20,000 nucleotides of DNA from Actinidia chinensis (Eukaryota; Streptophyta; Magnoliopsida; Ericales; Actinidiaceae), in NCBI GenBank assembly GCA_009663005.1, contig CM018893.1:9524607-9544606 (forward strand). Direction: 5' to 3'. How positions within the stretch are numbered: the stretch's first letter is position 1; every line of letters begins with the position of its first letter. This document shows positions 1 to 9,440 of the stretch, one piece after another. The notes beneath the pieces are model-generated. The model worked only from the letters and a program-made list of their open reading frames with translations, searched no databases and had not been told where the DNA came from. A program made the position numbers and the translations under genes.

Positions 1-33
1 CTCTCCATCCCTTATGTTGTACACAACCCCACA
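1..33 (+). repeat. 3' end of left LTR (partial)
   Basis: The window opens with sequence ending in CCCACA immediately before a primer-binding-site-like stretch. LTRs end in CA, so the LTR end is placed at base 33. The rest of this LTR lies outside the window and cannot be checked against a right LTR copy. Confidence 0.45.
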
Positions 34-34
34 A

Positions 35-53
35 TTGGCACCCTTTGTGAAAA
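35..53 (+). other. Degenerate tRNA primer-binding site of the gypsy element
   Basis: TTGGCACCCTTTGTGAAAA resembles the TTGGCGCCGTCTGTGGGAA junction seen just inside the left LTR of many plant Ty3/gypsy elements. The change GCGCC to GCACC is what deamination of a methylated CpG would give. It lies two bases after the proposed LTR end and 27 bases before the gag start codon at 80, the expected arrangement. Confidence 0.5.
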
Positions 54-79
54 ATCGACTCTAGACTTCCGTAAACCCT

Positions 80-1588
80 ATGGCAGGCAGCCACAAAACT
101 CGATGGAAAAACCCTCTCAGACCCAAAACTCCGAGCAAGATAGGAAAAAAACTATTGGCTGATGCTCAGAGGGCAGTCAGGGGCCCCTTTCGAGCAGAAG
201 TAATGTTGATTGCATCCCTAGGATGTGGGGGACAACCGGGACATTACAATCAAGCGCTTGGAAGCCTAGTTGCGAGTTGACACAACTCTGGTGGCTAGTA
301 AACTGAGAAAACCAAACCCTAGGGGCTGGAAAGGTCTGTTAGAGGTGAAGTCCAAATGGCAGGGGAACCCACCTTAGGGCGAAAAAAAAAAAAAAAACAA
401 GCAGAATCCAACACTGAGTTAGAAAGCTGAAGTAATAGCAGATTCGTGGCATTGAGTAAGCATAGGGCAACACCGTGTCGAAACCACTCTAGCGTGGACC
501 TACACGAATCCCTCAATGCCAAAAGAAATTGGGACAGAGATTTGCGGGAGAAGTTGCTTGCCAAGGCAACTTCCATAGCAAAAAATATCCCTGCCAAATC
601 AATATGCCGGATAGCCAGGTCCATGCCGAAGGAGCAAATCCAGAGTACCAGACCCCATTCTTTCCATAGATTGAGGGAATGTATCCTCCAAAAAAATTCA
701 CTCCCTTGAAATTTACACTCTACGATAACAAATCTGACCCAAGGTCCCATGTTAGCCACGTCAAATACACGATGGCACTCTAGAACCATATTGATGCATT
801 TATGTGCAGGGTGTTTCCATTGAGCTTGAGAGATCTGGTTTGACAAGCTCCCTGCAGGGTCCATTGGGAGCTTCCATCAACTTACCGAGTCATTCGTGGC
901 TCGATTCGTCATCAACACAAAGGCACCAAAGGGTGTCAGCTCTCTTCTGACGCTTTGAAAAGGGAAGAACGAATATTCCGAATAACAAACAGAGGCTATT
1001 GAGAGATATACAACAAAATAGAGGAATGCTCAAAAAAGTTAGGCGTGGTCAATTACAAGCTTTGGGAAGACCAAACGCTTAACTATCCAACTGTCCTCCA
1101 GGATCTCATGAGCCAAGTCAAAATGTTCGCTCTGTTAGAGGACGATGTTCAGCAAGCAAAACAGGCTACGGCTTCATCTCGAGGTGACGGGTCATTCAAG
1201 AAGCAAAGAGAAAGTCTGGCAGACTATGAAGGTCGTGTGAGGCAAGGTATCAACGTAAATTTTAAAGAACCAATTCACAAACTCCTTATCTGGATCCGTC
1301 ATATTTCATAAAATCCCTCCCGATGGAGGAAATCCCAAGAAACGCAATCAACGGTAGAAATAATCCTTTCCCAAGAAAAAAGGGCACATAACCAAAAATT
1401 GCAAAACCTTGAAGGTTTTTCTGGATCAACTCGTTCATGATGGACACCTGAAAGAGTATGTTGATCAAGAAAAGGCTCAGGCAGAGGAAGACAAAGTAAT
1501 GCCTAACCCTAGGTTCAACCGAAGCGACAACGAAACTGATGACGCATTGAAGGAAGACTTGCCTCTGGGGACTATTCACTAGATTGGG
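80..1588 (+). pseudogene. Ty3/gypsy gag polyprotein, frameshifted and with stops
   Basis: Role in an intact element: the structural protein that forms the virus-like particle and binds element RNA in the cytoplasm. A plausible start is the ATG at 80 (MAGS...), but 80-690 aligns poorly with what I know of the family. From 697 a gag-type frame reads LYDNKSDPRSHVSHVKYTMA, then a stop at 781, then a frameshift to WFDKLPAGSIGSFHQLTESF and VARFVINTKAPKG (836-937). Another shift gives EIYNKIEECSKKLGVVNYK from 1003 and the window's best gag stretch to a TAA at 1309-1311. After a further shift, LDQLVHDGHLKEYVDQEK (from 1421) runs to LGTIH and a TAG at 1580. At least four breaks are visible, including a TAG where tryptophan is expected. 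This is a dead copy; family assignment is firm, exact start is not. Confidence 0.75.
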
Positions 1589-1612
1589 TAATCATGACAA
1601 AAATTTTGGTAT

Positions 1613-1662
1613 AAGTTAGCTGAGTTCACTACGAACTCTGAGCTCTGTCCTACGAGGCAACC
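1613..1662 (+). repeat. Copy of a 3'-region motif lying between the gag and pol remnants
   Basis: This ~50-bp stretch (containing GAACTCTGAGCTCTG) closely matches 7023-7066 and, more weakly, 7083-7118, near the far end of the same element. It sits where protease, reverse transcriptase and integrase coding sequence should be. The matching 15-base core is identical in the two best copies. Confidence 0.55.
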
Positions 1663-1710
1663 ATCAAGAATGAACCACTTCAGATCGATTCTAGGCTTAG
1701 TGACCTAAGT

Positions 1711-1893
1711 GAAGTTGTTGGAAATACCAAGGACTTGGTGTGTGGGAAGCTTGGTCCCAATTGGGAGGGTTCATACAAGATAATAAAGCTCGCCCAACTT
1801 AGACTTTATCATCTTGAGGATCCCAATGGTAAGCAAGTCTTGAGACCTTGAAACTCCAACAACTTGAGAAAATATTACCAACAAAATGTAAGT
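1711..1893 (+). pseudogene. C-terminal end of Ty3/gypsy pol (integrase C-terminus)
   Basis: In one frame the sequence reads EVVGNTKDLVCGKLGPNWEG, followed by SYKIIKLAQLRLYHLEDPNG and, after RP, a TGA (1849-1851) and NSNNLRKYYQQ. Known: GKLGPNWEGPY...YHLED...PRPWN..NLRKYY is the usual tail of plant Ty3/gypsy pol, just past the integrase domain. The TGA stands where the family has tryptophan (TGG). Only about 60 codons remain; everything between the gag end and this point (normally about 4 kb of coding sequence) is gone. The natural stop codon after the YY motif is not present in place. Confidence 0.8.
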
Positions 1894-2201
1894 TTTCTGC
1901 ACCGAGTAGTATATATAAAAATTGTGCATTGGGCTTCACGACATTATTAAAACTCTTTGTTTGCCTTGTTTAAACAAATATAAGTATTTTTAGCTATGCA
2001 AGCATTCTTATCATTCCATAAGTTTTTGACTTATACTTTCCCAAACACTATGAAAATATACATAGTTCTACTGGAGGATCATTTCAAAAAACTATGACTT
2101 TGCAAAAAGTTTCTCTAAAAATAAAATTTCCCAAAATAACCAAGACGCATTCCTTGTTTACCTAAGCACAAGCTAAGGTGGACATAACAAAAAGCTAGCG
2201 C
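1894..2201 (+). other. Gypsy 3' noncoding region, no gene
   Basis: AT-rich sequence following the pol remnant, with no reading frame of note. In Tat/Ogre-type elements a long noncoding region separates pol from the 3' LTR. Nothing else is recognisable here. Confidence 0.4.
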
Positions 2202-2452
2202 ATTGCTTGAGCATAAGCTTAAGATCCTGAAGCAGCGTGATTAATCACCGACTTGCTCAAGCATGAGCTTGAGATGTCTTAAAACAACACGAGACTAGTC
2301 GACCGAGTTATTCGACCACAAGCTTGGAACTAACGGGGGCACAACTAATAGTCGACCTACTCAATGCATGAGTTTGAGGTGTCTTAAAACGAAGCGCGAG
2401 ACTATTCCACCAAACTTGCTCTCAAGCACCAGCTTGAGATGTCTTAAAATGC
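2202..2452 (+). repeat. Diverged tandem repeats in the gypsy 3' noncoding region
   Basis: Four related copies centre on AGCTTGAGATGTCTTAAAA: starts near 2216 (weak), 2266, 2371 and 2431. Copies two and three share a longer block ending in GAGACTA. Spacing varies (about 50, 105 and 60 bp), so units have been lost or gained. Tandem repeats between pol and the 3' LTR are common in Tat/Ogre elements. Confidence 0.6.
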
Positions 2453-2635
2453 ACAATTCTGGAGAAAAGCATCACATACGATATTGCATGCATAAACAAC
2501 CAAATTTCACTAAGGCATGCACATAACTCAATGATGAGTTGCTTGAATACCAAGCTCGGGAGCATTCAGATCAGAAGATATGCAAGCCAACATATTTTCG
2601 CTAAGGCATGTGTTTATTCAAACCGAGCTAAGACA
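2453..2635 (+). other. Gypsy 3' noncoding region up to the solo-LTR insertion
   Basis: Contains short recurrent motifs (GCATGCATAAACAACCAAAT followed by CTAAGGCATG near 2486-2519, another CTAAGGCATG near 2600) that recur after the insert at about 4356-4386. The last five bases, AGACA, are the left target-site duplication of the solo LTR. Confidence 0.5.
2631..2635. repeat. Target-site duplication, left copy (AGACA)
   Basis: Five bases directly before the TG of the solo LTR, matching 4320-4324. Five base pairs is the usual duplication for LTR retrotransposons. One further A also matches, so the match could be scored as six bases. Confidence 0.65.
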
Positions 2636-4319
2636 TGGTCACGCCCTGGAATTTTCCTTTTAATATATAAAAATTAACCAATAATTCCTTGAATGAATAA
2701 CTAAAAAATAAAACTAGGCATGATTCCATCTAGATAATGGACCAATGTCCTAGAATAGTAGAGGTCCTGTATGAATACAAAAAAAATATCATAATAACTT
2801 CTAATCTACATCAAGGACCTTAATGGTCATTAACCCTTACCCTTCAGACAATCCACAGCATAACCTATACATGCTAAATGTTAAAAGAAGTGAGTATCGA
2901 AAGGTTAAATAATTTTACAATCCATATCGAAATAAGTAAATTTTAATAATTTAACAAATTGGCCAAAAATCAGAGGATGAATACAGAAAAGTAAAGTATA
3001 AGAACAAAAATAACTTTTCTGAAATATGCAATCCACATACGACAAAATGAATGTCATCCATGTCATGCAGGCCACAAAAATAACAACAAGTCTTCAACTT
3101 GCCCTTAACCTGCATCTGTAATAGTTATAACGACGGGAGAGTATATAACCAGTAGAAAATCTTTTACTACATTTAATGCATACTTGGGTGCCTGTGTCAG
3201 TGTAGTGAGAACTTAGTCATGCATGATTCCATCTACAATAATTAACACAATTGAAAGTCCAAACAACTATAAGAATTTGTGGTAGTACACTTCCTTCCCT
3301 TTCCCTTCTCCGCCCGTCGGGCGATAGATACGTAAATTTCCGGCGGTTTCCCAATTCAGAAGATTGGAGGGCGCCGTATACCCCCTTGGCCAAGTCTGGG
3401 TGTTTACAAAACCCCCGGGCTACCAAACCCGAACATATCTTTTTTTCCTCTATCCATTTTCTTTCATAAACAACATTCTATAAAGAACACATGAAAATTT
3501 AACAACGCACAATCACTTCAATAGGTTAAATTTTGAATTCATATAAATTAGGGCTTTCACCCATATCACCCACAATAGTCATATTCAAGATCACCACATG
3601 CTCATTCAACGTTAACTAACACGAATCTGCTTAGTTAGGCACCTAATTGACAAAAATTAATTAATTCATAATATTATTCCCCAAACTACATAACACTTAA
3701 AGTTATCACAATCTAATTGAGTCAAGATATAACACTACTTTTAATCTAAACAAATAAACATTTACAAATGGTGCAAAAGAAAGTCCCTACCAATGATGAA
3801 GTGAAATCCACCCTAGGGTATGCAATATGCTTCAAATAAGTGATTCCTTTGATTTGAGTAGAGCTTGGTAGAACCCACACCTTTGTATCTCCAAAAGTGA
3901 CCAAAAATTGTGATTTATAGCAAAAAATTTGCGACAAAAAGGCGGAGCTCTGTGCGTCGCGCGACAGAGATAAGCCGAGAGGAGAAGAAACGGGGGAGAG
4001 AAAGAACGGGGAAGTGAAGTCTCTGTTCACAACTTTTAATAGATTATAGTGATCATTTAAACATAGTAAACAAAGACAAAACAAAAAAAGGGGAGTAGCA
4101 AAGAGACGCCCCCCCCACCCGAGGCGTCCTCACCCTCAACACCCACGCGCACCGGAAGTGAACCCCCAAGACCGCGAAACACCCCTAGAGTTTATAGTTA
4201 ACACCCCGTCCTCAATTAACTTATAAAAATTTTTATTTCCTCCAATTTTAACCCCAACCAGCCCGAAAATAAAAAGAATTATACTATATATACATGAAAA
4301 AATTACCTGAAGCATCACA
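2636..4319 (-). mobile_element. Solo LTR (1684 bp) of a second LTR retrotransposon
   Basis: Seen: starts TGGTCACGCCC and ends ATCACA, so it has the TG...CA ends of an LTR, and is flanked by AGACA at 2631-2635 and 4320-4324. Gypsy-type repeats resume on the far side. No primer-binding site, polypurine tract or coding sequence lies inside. Known: recombination between the two LTRs of an element leaves exactly this. Orientation is inferred as minus because, read that way, the end ...GGGCGTGACCA resembles LTR ends of Tekay/Del chromoviruses, which also have LTRs of this length. The lineage call is weak; the insertion call rests on ends plus duplication. A 15-bp direct repeat GCATGATTCCATCTA lies inside at 2718-2732 and 3221-3235. 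Confidence 0.65.
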
Positions 4320-4324
4320 AGACA
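4320..4324. repeat. Target-site duplication, right copy (AGACA)
   Basis: Five bases directly after the terminal CA of the solo LTR, identical to 2631-2635. Confidence 0.65.
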
Positions 4325-4689
4325 AGTTGATAGAACAACTACATCAATGCTATGAGCATGCAAACAGTTAAAAATTGCTAAGGTATGACATGACTTGGTC
4401 TTTGGGACGCAGATCACCGAGTTCAAAACCTCTATAAATCCATGGCAATGCAAAAAGTGGATATTCTCTAAGTCATTAGTAAACTATTCGAATACCAAGC
4501 TCGAAAATCATAAAGCATTTGAGCATACAAAGGCAGAAATGAGCTAAGGTAAAGACAAAAGTAAGAAATGAGTTGGAGAAAAGAAAATAGAATTTCATTA
4601 AACTAAAAATATTTACAAACATTAAATGTCAAAAAACAAAAATATCTACAAGTCTTTAAAAAATAACGCCAAAGGACCATCCCCCTAAG
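4325..4689 (+). other. Gypsy 3' noncoding region, continued after the solo LTR
   Basis: Holds the motifs GCATGCAAACAG...TTGCTAAGGTATG (about 4356-4386) and GAATACCAAGCTCG (4490-4503) that also occur just before the solo LTR. No coding sequence was seen on either strand apart from the tail of the antisense pseudogene at its right edge. Confidence 0.45.
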
Positions 4690-6910
4690 GCTTTCAAATG
4701 TGTTATACTTCTGGGGGATGACCTGATCTTTATCTTCAGCTCTTTCTCCATCTCTTCCAACCCCGAGCCCATTGCTTGCACCAGCGCCTCCAACCTCGGT
4801 TGCACCTTCATCTCCCTATTCTGCTAGCTAGTTCATATATTCCTTCTCATTAAAGCCTGGCAAAATAAGGGGCGAATAAGCTCCAAGAAGGTCCGGAAGC
4901 TCTACTTCAATTGCTCCTACAGTCTAAGTTGGGTGTTTTGCATGAGTATCAAACTCCTTCAAACAAGTGAGCTAGCCTTCGTGAAAAATGTTAGGGAGAA
5001 GCTTGGCCACCTGTCTCTCAGCCAGGCTATAGCCATGGTTGAATACCCGCTTATACACCGGGCCAGTGACCACTTTTTGGAGCTCGACTAGATCCTGTAA
5101 AGCCTTGTGAAGTTTGTAGCTTCATTGTTGGCTTTGCGAGTTGCCTCCTTAACAACGAGCTTCTCCCTAGTCTTTTTTAGATCAAACTTTAGGTTGTTGG
5201 ATTGCTTTAAAGCCTTCTTAGCCTTAGAGGAGTAGCGCTTCATCCGCTCTGAGATGGCCATTGCTCTATGGAGGCTTTGCGAAAAGAGCGAGAAATTGTC
5301 AAAATAGAGAATGATTGAATGTTCAAAAGAAAATGATATACTATGACCGAGGTAAAGATCCTTACCTAAACGTGTTGCATCATATTCAGATCGACGAACT
5401 CAACCGAACTTTCTACAACAAGGTCTGTCACGTCCTGTGGAAGCATGACAACTTGTCCTTGGCCAGGCAAGTCTCATGCTCCTTCGAAATGTTAGCCATG
5501 GTGACTTGCTGCCCGAGCTCGACAGCAACAAACTTGGGATTCCATACCTCAGGGGTTTCAGTGGGAGTTAGGGTACCAGCCGACCCCTCTCCTTCACCCT
5601 TCATTTTCGTCTAGGGAGTGCCCACATTAGGCGCCTTCCTCTTGCGTTTTCTAAGGAGAGGCGGAGTCTAGTAAGCTCGGCTCTGCTTCAGTGGGTTAGG
5701 AAAGAGGACTGAATCTTGGACTGAAGGCAGGATTTGGACATCTGCAAGAGGATTTGCTGGTTTAGGTTTCTTTTGGCTGAGGTGCCCAGGCTTTGGAGCT
5801 ATAACAACCTCTTTCGAGTTGATATCAGCACCACCACCTTCAATAAAGGAGTGATCAACTTCGTCCCTAACCACAGGCAAAACAGGGGAAAGTCGAGGTT
5901 GTCCACAACTTCCAAATCTGACCACCAGTGCGTGGGCAACTGTAACTGGAGCAGGGGAAACTACCTTGGTAGAAGCTAGATATTCGCCTTGGTTCACCTC
6001 CTCTAACTTCTTCTTCACTACTTGATAACCCAAACAAACTCGATGAACCCGAAGTACTAGAGGGAGTAGGGGTGGAAGCTCAACTGGCTCTTTGACAACA
6101 ATGAGGCGCTCGTTCCCGAATGCACAAAGAGGGAAACATGACATGTTTGAGCTATTCAGCTCAGTGTGGGATAACGTGACAGTAGATTGGCTCGTATTGA
6201 AGAAGAGTTTTCACATCCCGAGACCTACTGCAGTTGTTAACCTTCTGAATAGCCTAAGTGCACTACGCAGACCGCTTCGCGAATAAGTTATTGAAGTCTG
6301 AAACATGACAACCGATGTCAAAAAGTTATATCAGCAACATAACAGGTTTATAAAAATATTACAAAGTCAAAGTACGGTAGTATGAAAAATAACTCACTAT
6401 TAGGGAGGCTTCCATTGTGTCAAGGGAAAGAATAAATGCCATTATCCCCAGACGGAAATAATACAGGATCCAGAAATCCAGACGAAGTCATTGAGATACA
6501 TGTCTTTGTCAGGGATCTCGGTCACAAGCCTCGTATGAGGTTGTTGGGATTCTGAATTCAAAGATAATGATTGTCGTTGGTACAAGGCTCTCTCATCAGG
6601 CGTACGACACTACACACGTGCAACAAGTCATAGGCACTGAACTGGATATCTTCTTTTCACATCAGCGTATTGATTGCAAGCATGGTCCGGACGAAATTGA
6701 CCAAGACTTGCATGAAGGATAGTCGGCACTGAGCCATAACCTCCTTCAGCAGTGGACTAATTGGGAAACGGAGACCTACTTGGTGGATCAACCAAGTCCG
6801 AACTGGGATGCAGTTCCCATGCCCCCTACTACATTGGCATCTTCATTTGGTCGTGGTCTCTCTATTCGCATGTTGTCCGGAATGTCATGGGCATCCTAAA
6901 ATGATCAAAT
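4690..6910 (-). pseudogene. Antisense ORF (aORF) of Tat/Ogre-type gypsy element, broken
   Basis: Read on the minus strand from ~6910 to ~4690. The N-terminal half (6410-6910) carries pieces in several frames: HASLGQF, a stretch reading SVNFVRTMLAIN in a neighbouring frame, and ESQQPHTRLVTEIPDKDMYL followed by NDFVWISGS (about 6478-6545). I recognise PQTRLVTD.PDKDMYLNDFVWVSG as a conserved block in plant transposon-associated antisense proteins. The middle (5668-6144) is a 158-codon open stretch rich in Pro, Val and Lys, reading on past a stop into RKRKAPNVGTP. The C-terminal part (about 5100-5260) is highly charged and helical, probably coiled coil: ISERMKRYSSKAKKALKQSN. Further down YSLAERQVAKLLPNIFHEG and LPDLLGAYSPLILPGFNEKE are legible after frameshifts. 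The 6150-6400 gap may be an intron. The protein's function is unknown. Many stops and frameshifts make it non-functional. Confidence 0.65.
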
Positions 6911-7528
6911 GCGTCATCGGTGTGAACTAATAGCTGATTTCAGTTCAACTCTATGTACTGAAAGCATAAGCAAATCGTAAGAACGAGCTTAACTACGTAA
7001 TCATAACGAGCATTTGGGTGCATAGTTAGTCGAGCTCCTCCTGAACTCTGAGCTCTGGCCTACAAGGTTTGGCATTTAGGAAAAGTTAGCCGAGTTATGA
7101 ACTTTGTCCCACGAGGTACACCTACATTTCTTTAAGGGACAATTCTCAAGCCCCTTTCCTATCTCGACTAAGCAAAAGGGCTTGAGGGGGCAAAACCCTA
7201 CAAGGAGGACTTTTCAAAGTTTTTCAACAAGCCATCAAAAAATATAGGGGAAGCTCAGACTCGCTTCATCAGGGGTACAGGTCGGAAGTAACCCGAATCA
7301 CATAAGACAAAAGCTTCAATCGCACAACAATAGTGGATAGGCAACCAAAGGCAAAAACAACCGACAAAGCCCAAAAAATAGCAAAGTGGGCACTACTACA
7401 AATATGAAATAGGGGGTATTCTAGACCTACAAACACTCAGATGGATCGAGCCGCAATAGAATGGTGCAACAAGTACAACAATTGCGAAAACACTTTCGCA
7501 AAGAAAAAATAAGTTAGAGAAACTCACA
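6911..7528 (+). other. Right-hand part of the gypsy element, LTR or pre-LTR sequence, no gene
   Basis: Contains the two repeats at 7023-7118 and a purine-rich stretch AAAAGGGCTTGAGGGGGCAAA (about 7176-7196) that could be a decayed polypurine tract, which would put the start of the 3' LTR close by. The last bases, CTCACA (7523-7528), resemble the CCCACA that ends the left LTR, but the sequences before them do not match, so a right LTR is not proven. Confidence 0.35.
7023..7118 (+). repeat. Two diverged tandem copies of a ~45-bp motif
   Basis: Copy one (AGTTAGTCGAG...GAACTCTGAGCTCTG...CTACAAGG) is followed by a shorter copy from 7083 (AGTTAGCCGAG...GAACTTTGTCCCACGAGG). The first also matches 1613-1656 near the gag/pol junction. 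Confidence 0.55.
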
Positions 7529-7637
7529 GAGTGGGACCTCTCGCACCTCATCTCGTCCTACCATGTCCTCTTCCTCTACGTTGGTAGTGCGACCCACATC
7601 TTCTAGGCCAAACTCCGCATCCATGGGTGGGACCCGC
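7529..7637 (+). pseudogene. UDP-glycosyltransferase (zeatin O-glucosyltransferase-like) pseudogene, N-terminal piece
   Basis: The frame starting at 7538 reads LSHLISSYHVLFLYVGSATH, then IF, a TAG stop (7604-7606) and AKLRIHGWDP. Known: plant UGTs of the zeatin O-glucosyltransferase group (UGT93-like) carry LLHLSRLISSYNIPVHYVG followed by THNRQAKLRVHGWDP near residues 30-70. These cytosolic enzymes transfer glucose or xylose from the UDP-sugar to a hydroxyl of a cytokinin or other small acceptor. The segment before it, with the start codon and the conserved catalytic histidine (PAQGH region), is missing; the retrotransposon abuts here. The CACTA element interrupts the frame directly after the codons for GWDP. 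The stop stands where glutamine is expected (CAG to TAG). Confidence 0.8.
7635..7637. repeat. CACTA target-site duplication, left copy (CGC)
   Basis: Three bases directly before CACTACAAG, matching 14832-14834. Three base pairs is the fixed duplication length of CACTA transposons. The match is backed by the restored glycosyltransferase frame on excision. Confidence 0.8.
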
Positions 7638-7649
7638 CACTACAAGAAA

Positions 7650-8240
7650 GACGACCTTTGGTGATGAATTAAATTTATCTCAAATTGCATATTTTTCCTC
7701 ACAAATGATAGAGGTGACAAAACTAGTGACAAAATTATTTTCTCAACAAAGGATCATCACAAAAAGTCTCATGGTGACAAAATTTTTATTCCGTCACCTA
7801 TAATGATTGTTTTATGATGAAATTTATTTCTTCACTTATAATAAATGTTTTTGACAAATCGTATTTCGATCACTATTTTGACATATTTTTGTTCCACAAA
7901 TAGTTACTGTAAAATGATGATGTATTAACATAGGGGTTAGGAAAAACTTTTGTCACCTAATAGATTAACTATCGTATGACCAAAATTTATTCTAATATGA
8001 CAAAATATTTTACCACCATTTGATATTTTTTTTGTCACTAATCGTCCATTTCGTCATTACCTAAAATTTTAAATTTAAAAATTATAAAAAATAGTAAAGG
8101 TGAGTTTTTTTATCACCTATAATTTCAAATTAAATCCAATCGGTGAAGAAGAATTTTGTCACTAAATTTTTTTTTAGGAAAATCTCTTCGGTGATAGAAA
8201 ATTTTGTCACCTAAAATATATTTATGAAAAGTATGAATGA
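7650..8240. repeat. Left subterminal repeat region of the CACTA element
   Basis: Short motifs recur in both orientations, for example GGTGACAAAA at about 7764-7782, TCACCTATAAT at about 7795 and 8126, TTTTGTCAC at about 8030, 8155 and 8203, and GGTGATAGAAAATTTTGTCACC (about 8191-8212), which is itself near-palindromic. Copies are irregularly spaced and AT-rich, unlike the ordered array at the right end. Confidence 0.75.
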
Positions 8241-9440
8241 CGAAAAAAATCATCCATAATACTCCATTGAGAATATAATATCATGTCCATTTAGAATCCA
8301 ATAGATCTCAAATTAATAATAACACAACTAAAATTTAACCATAATAACTACACATTTTCATAAATCAATATAACCAATGACAAAAGCCAGCAAACTAGAT
8401 CGTATAATGTTCACCGTATATACTTTTTATCCTATGCATCATCAAAAGAAAGAGTAGATAGAAATTACTGAAAAACCAAAAAGAACGAAGATTTTGAAGC
8501 TTGATTCAAAAGAAACCATATCAAAAAAGTCTTCGTAGAATAGACTACATGGTCATCACCTCGCTGCCAACCTTTTGCATATACATCTACAAACAATAAA
8601 AAATCAAAGTGACTCTCAACAAATATTGGCTAAAATATACTAGGTAGTCATGATACTTTTAGCCGAAACTTCTGATATTTTATGCATGTAAAATGAAAAG
8701 CATAAAGTGCTAACGGCAGCAAGTCTTTAACCGGTGTACCCTTGGCGTTTAAGATAACTCCATAACCCTAGCCCCACGTCCTCCCCTGTTCCTCTTTTGC
8801 CTCTTTTGGCCTCAACTAGCTCGTGTTCTTATTATTTTGCTAAAAGCGCGAAATTTATCTGCCCCAAATACCCACTGCGATGAACGACGCTTGTCCGTAA
8901 CAATACTGCTGACCTGTTTGAAGTGTGCAGTAATGGTGTCTTAGACTTGGTGAATACAACACAGACGTGTTCTGTGAAATCTTAAATTTAGAAGAATTTA
9001 GGATGAGATGAGGTGTGCATGAATTGTGTTCTGTTTTACTCAGTAAATTGTTTTTTTCTGGAAATCTTAAATTGTGTTCTGTGCTCTATCAGCAACATTC
9101 TAAATATAAAGTTTCCATGTATTGTAGCATTTTTGGTAGCTCTTGTGAACTGCATTAAGCATAGAAAGAAAGTGGTTTAATATCTCTGCCTCGTGCAATT
9201 ATCTTTGGGAGAACCCAAAAAAGTAAATAGACAATCATTATCAGAAAAGAATTATTGAGGATTTGACCTTTCATATTTTTTAGTTAGTTTATAGGACTTA
9301 TATAATCTAAAAAAATAGTTGAAAACAACGGAGTATCCAAGTATCTTTAACAAACAAAATATTTTTGTCAAGAATAGCGACGGTTTCACCCATCACAAGT
9401 GTTCAGAAACAATGTAATTGACGACAAGAACATAAGATAA
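8241..9440. other. CACTA interior, left part; no gene identified
   Basis: Unique, AT-rich sequence. A more GC-rich stretch at about 8740-8830 contains AACCCTAGCCCC, resembling the telo-box motif of plant promoters and 5' leaders, so a captured promoter fragment is possible. TTAAATTGTGTTCTG-like motifs recur near 8974, 9021 and 9064. No coding frame could be supported. Confidence 0.35.

Larger units (their letters stand above)
1..7528 (+). mobile_element. Decayed Ty3/gypsy (Tat/Ogre-like) LTR retrotransposon, left LTR mostly outside window
   Basis: Seen: in order, an LTR end with primer-binding site, a gag-like frame, the extreme C-terminus of pol, a 3' noncoding stretch with tandem repeats, and a long minus-strand frame before the right boundary. 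Known: an additional antisense ORF between pol and the 3' LTR is characteristic of some Tat/Ogre Ty3/gypsy lineages in plants. Protease, reverse transcriptase, RNase H and most of integrase are absent, so the copy cannot be autonomous. A solo LTR (2636-4319) interrupts it; the repeat motif GAATACCAAGCTCG occurs on both sides of that insert (2545-2558 and 4490-4503), which supports one element spanning it. The right boundary near 7528 is inferred from where glycosyltransferase coding sequence starts; a clean right LTR could not be delimited. Confidence 0.75.

Noticed and set aside
319..864. 181-codon minus-strand frame
   Set aside because: It lies opposite the gag pseudogene, contains a run of Phe from an A-tract and shows no domain; a shadow frame.
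3746..4453. 112- and 105-codon minus-strand frames
   Set aside because: They lie within or across the edge of the solo LTR, have no recognisable domain, and the second runs across the LTR boundary.
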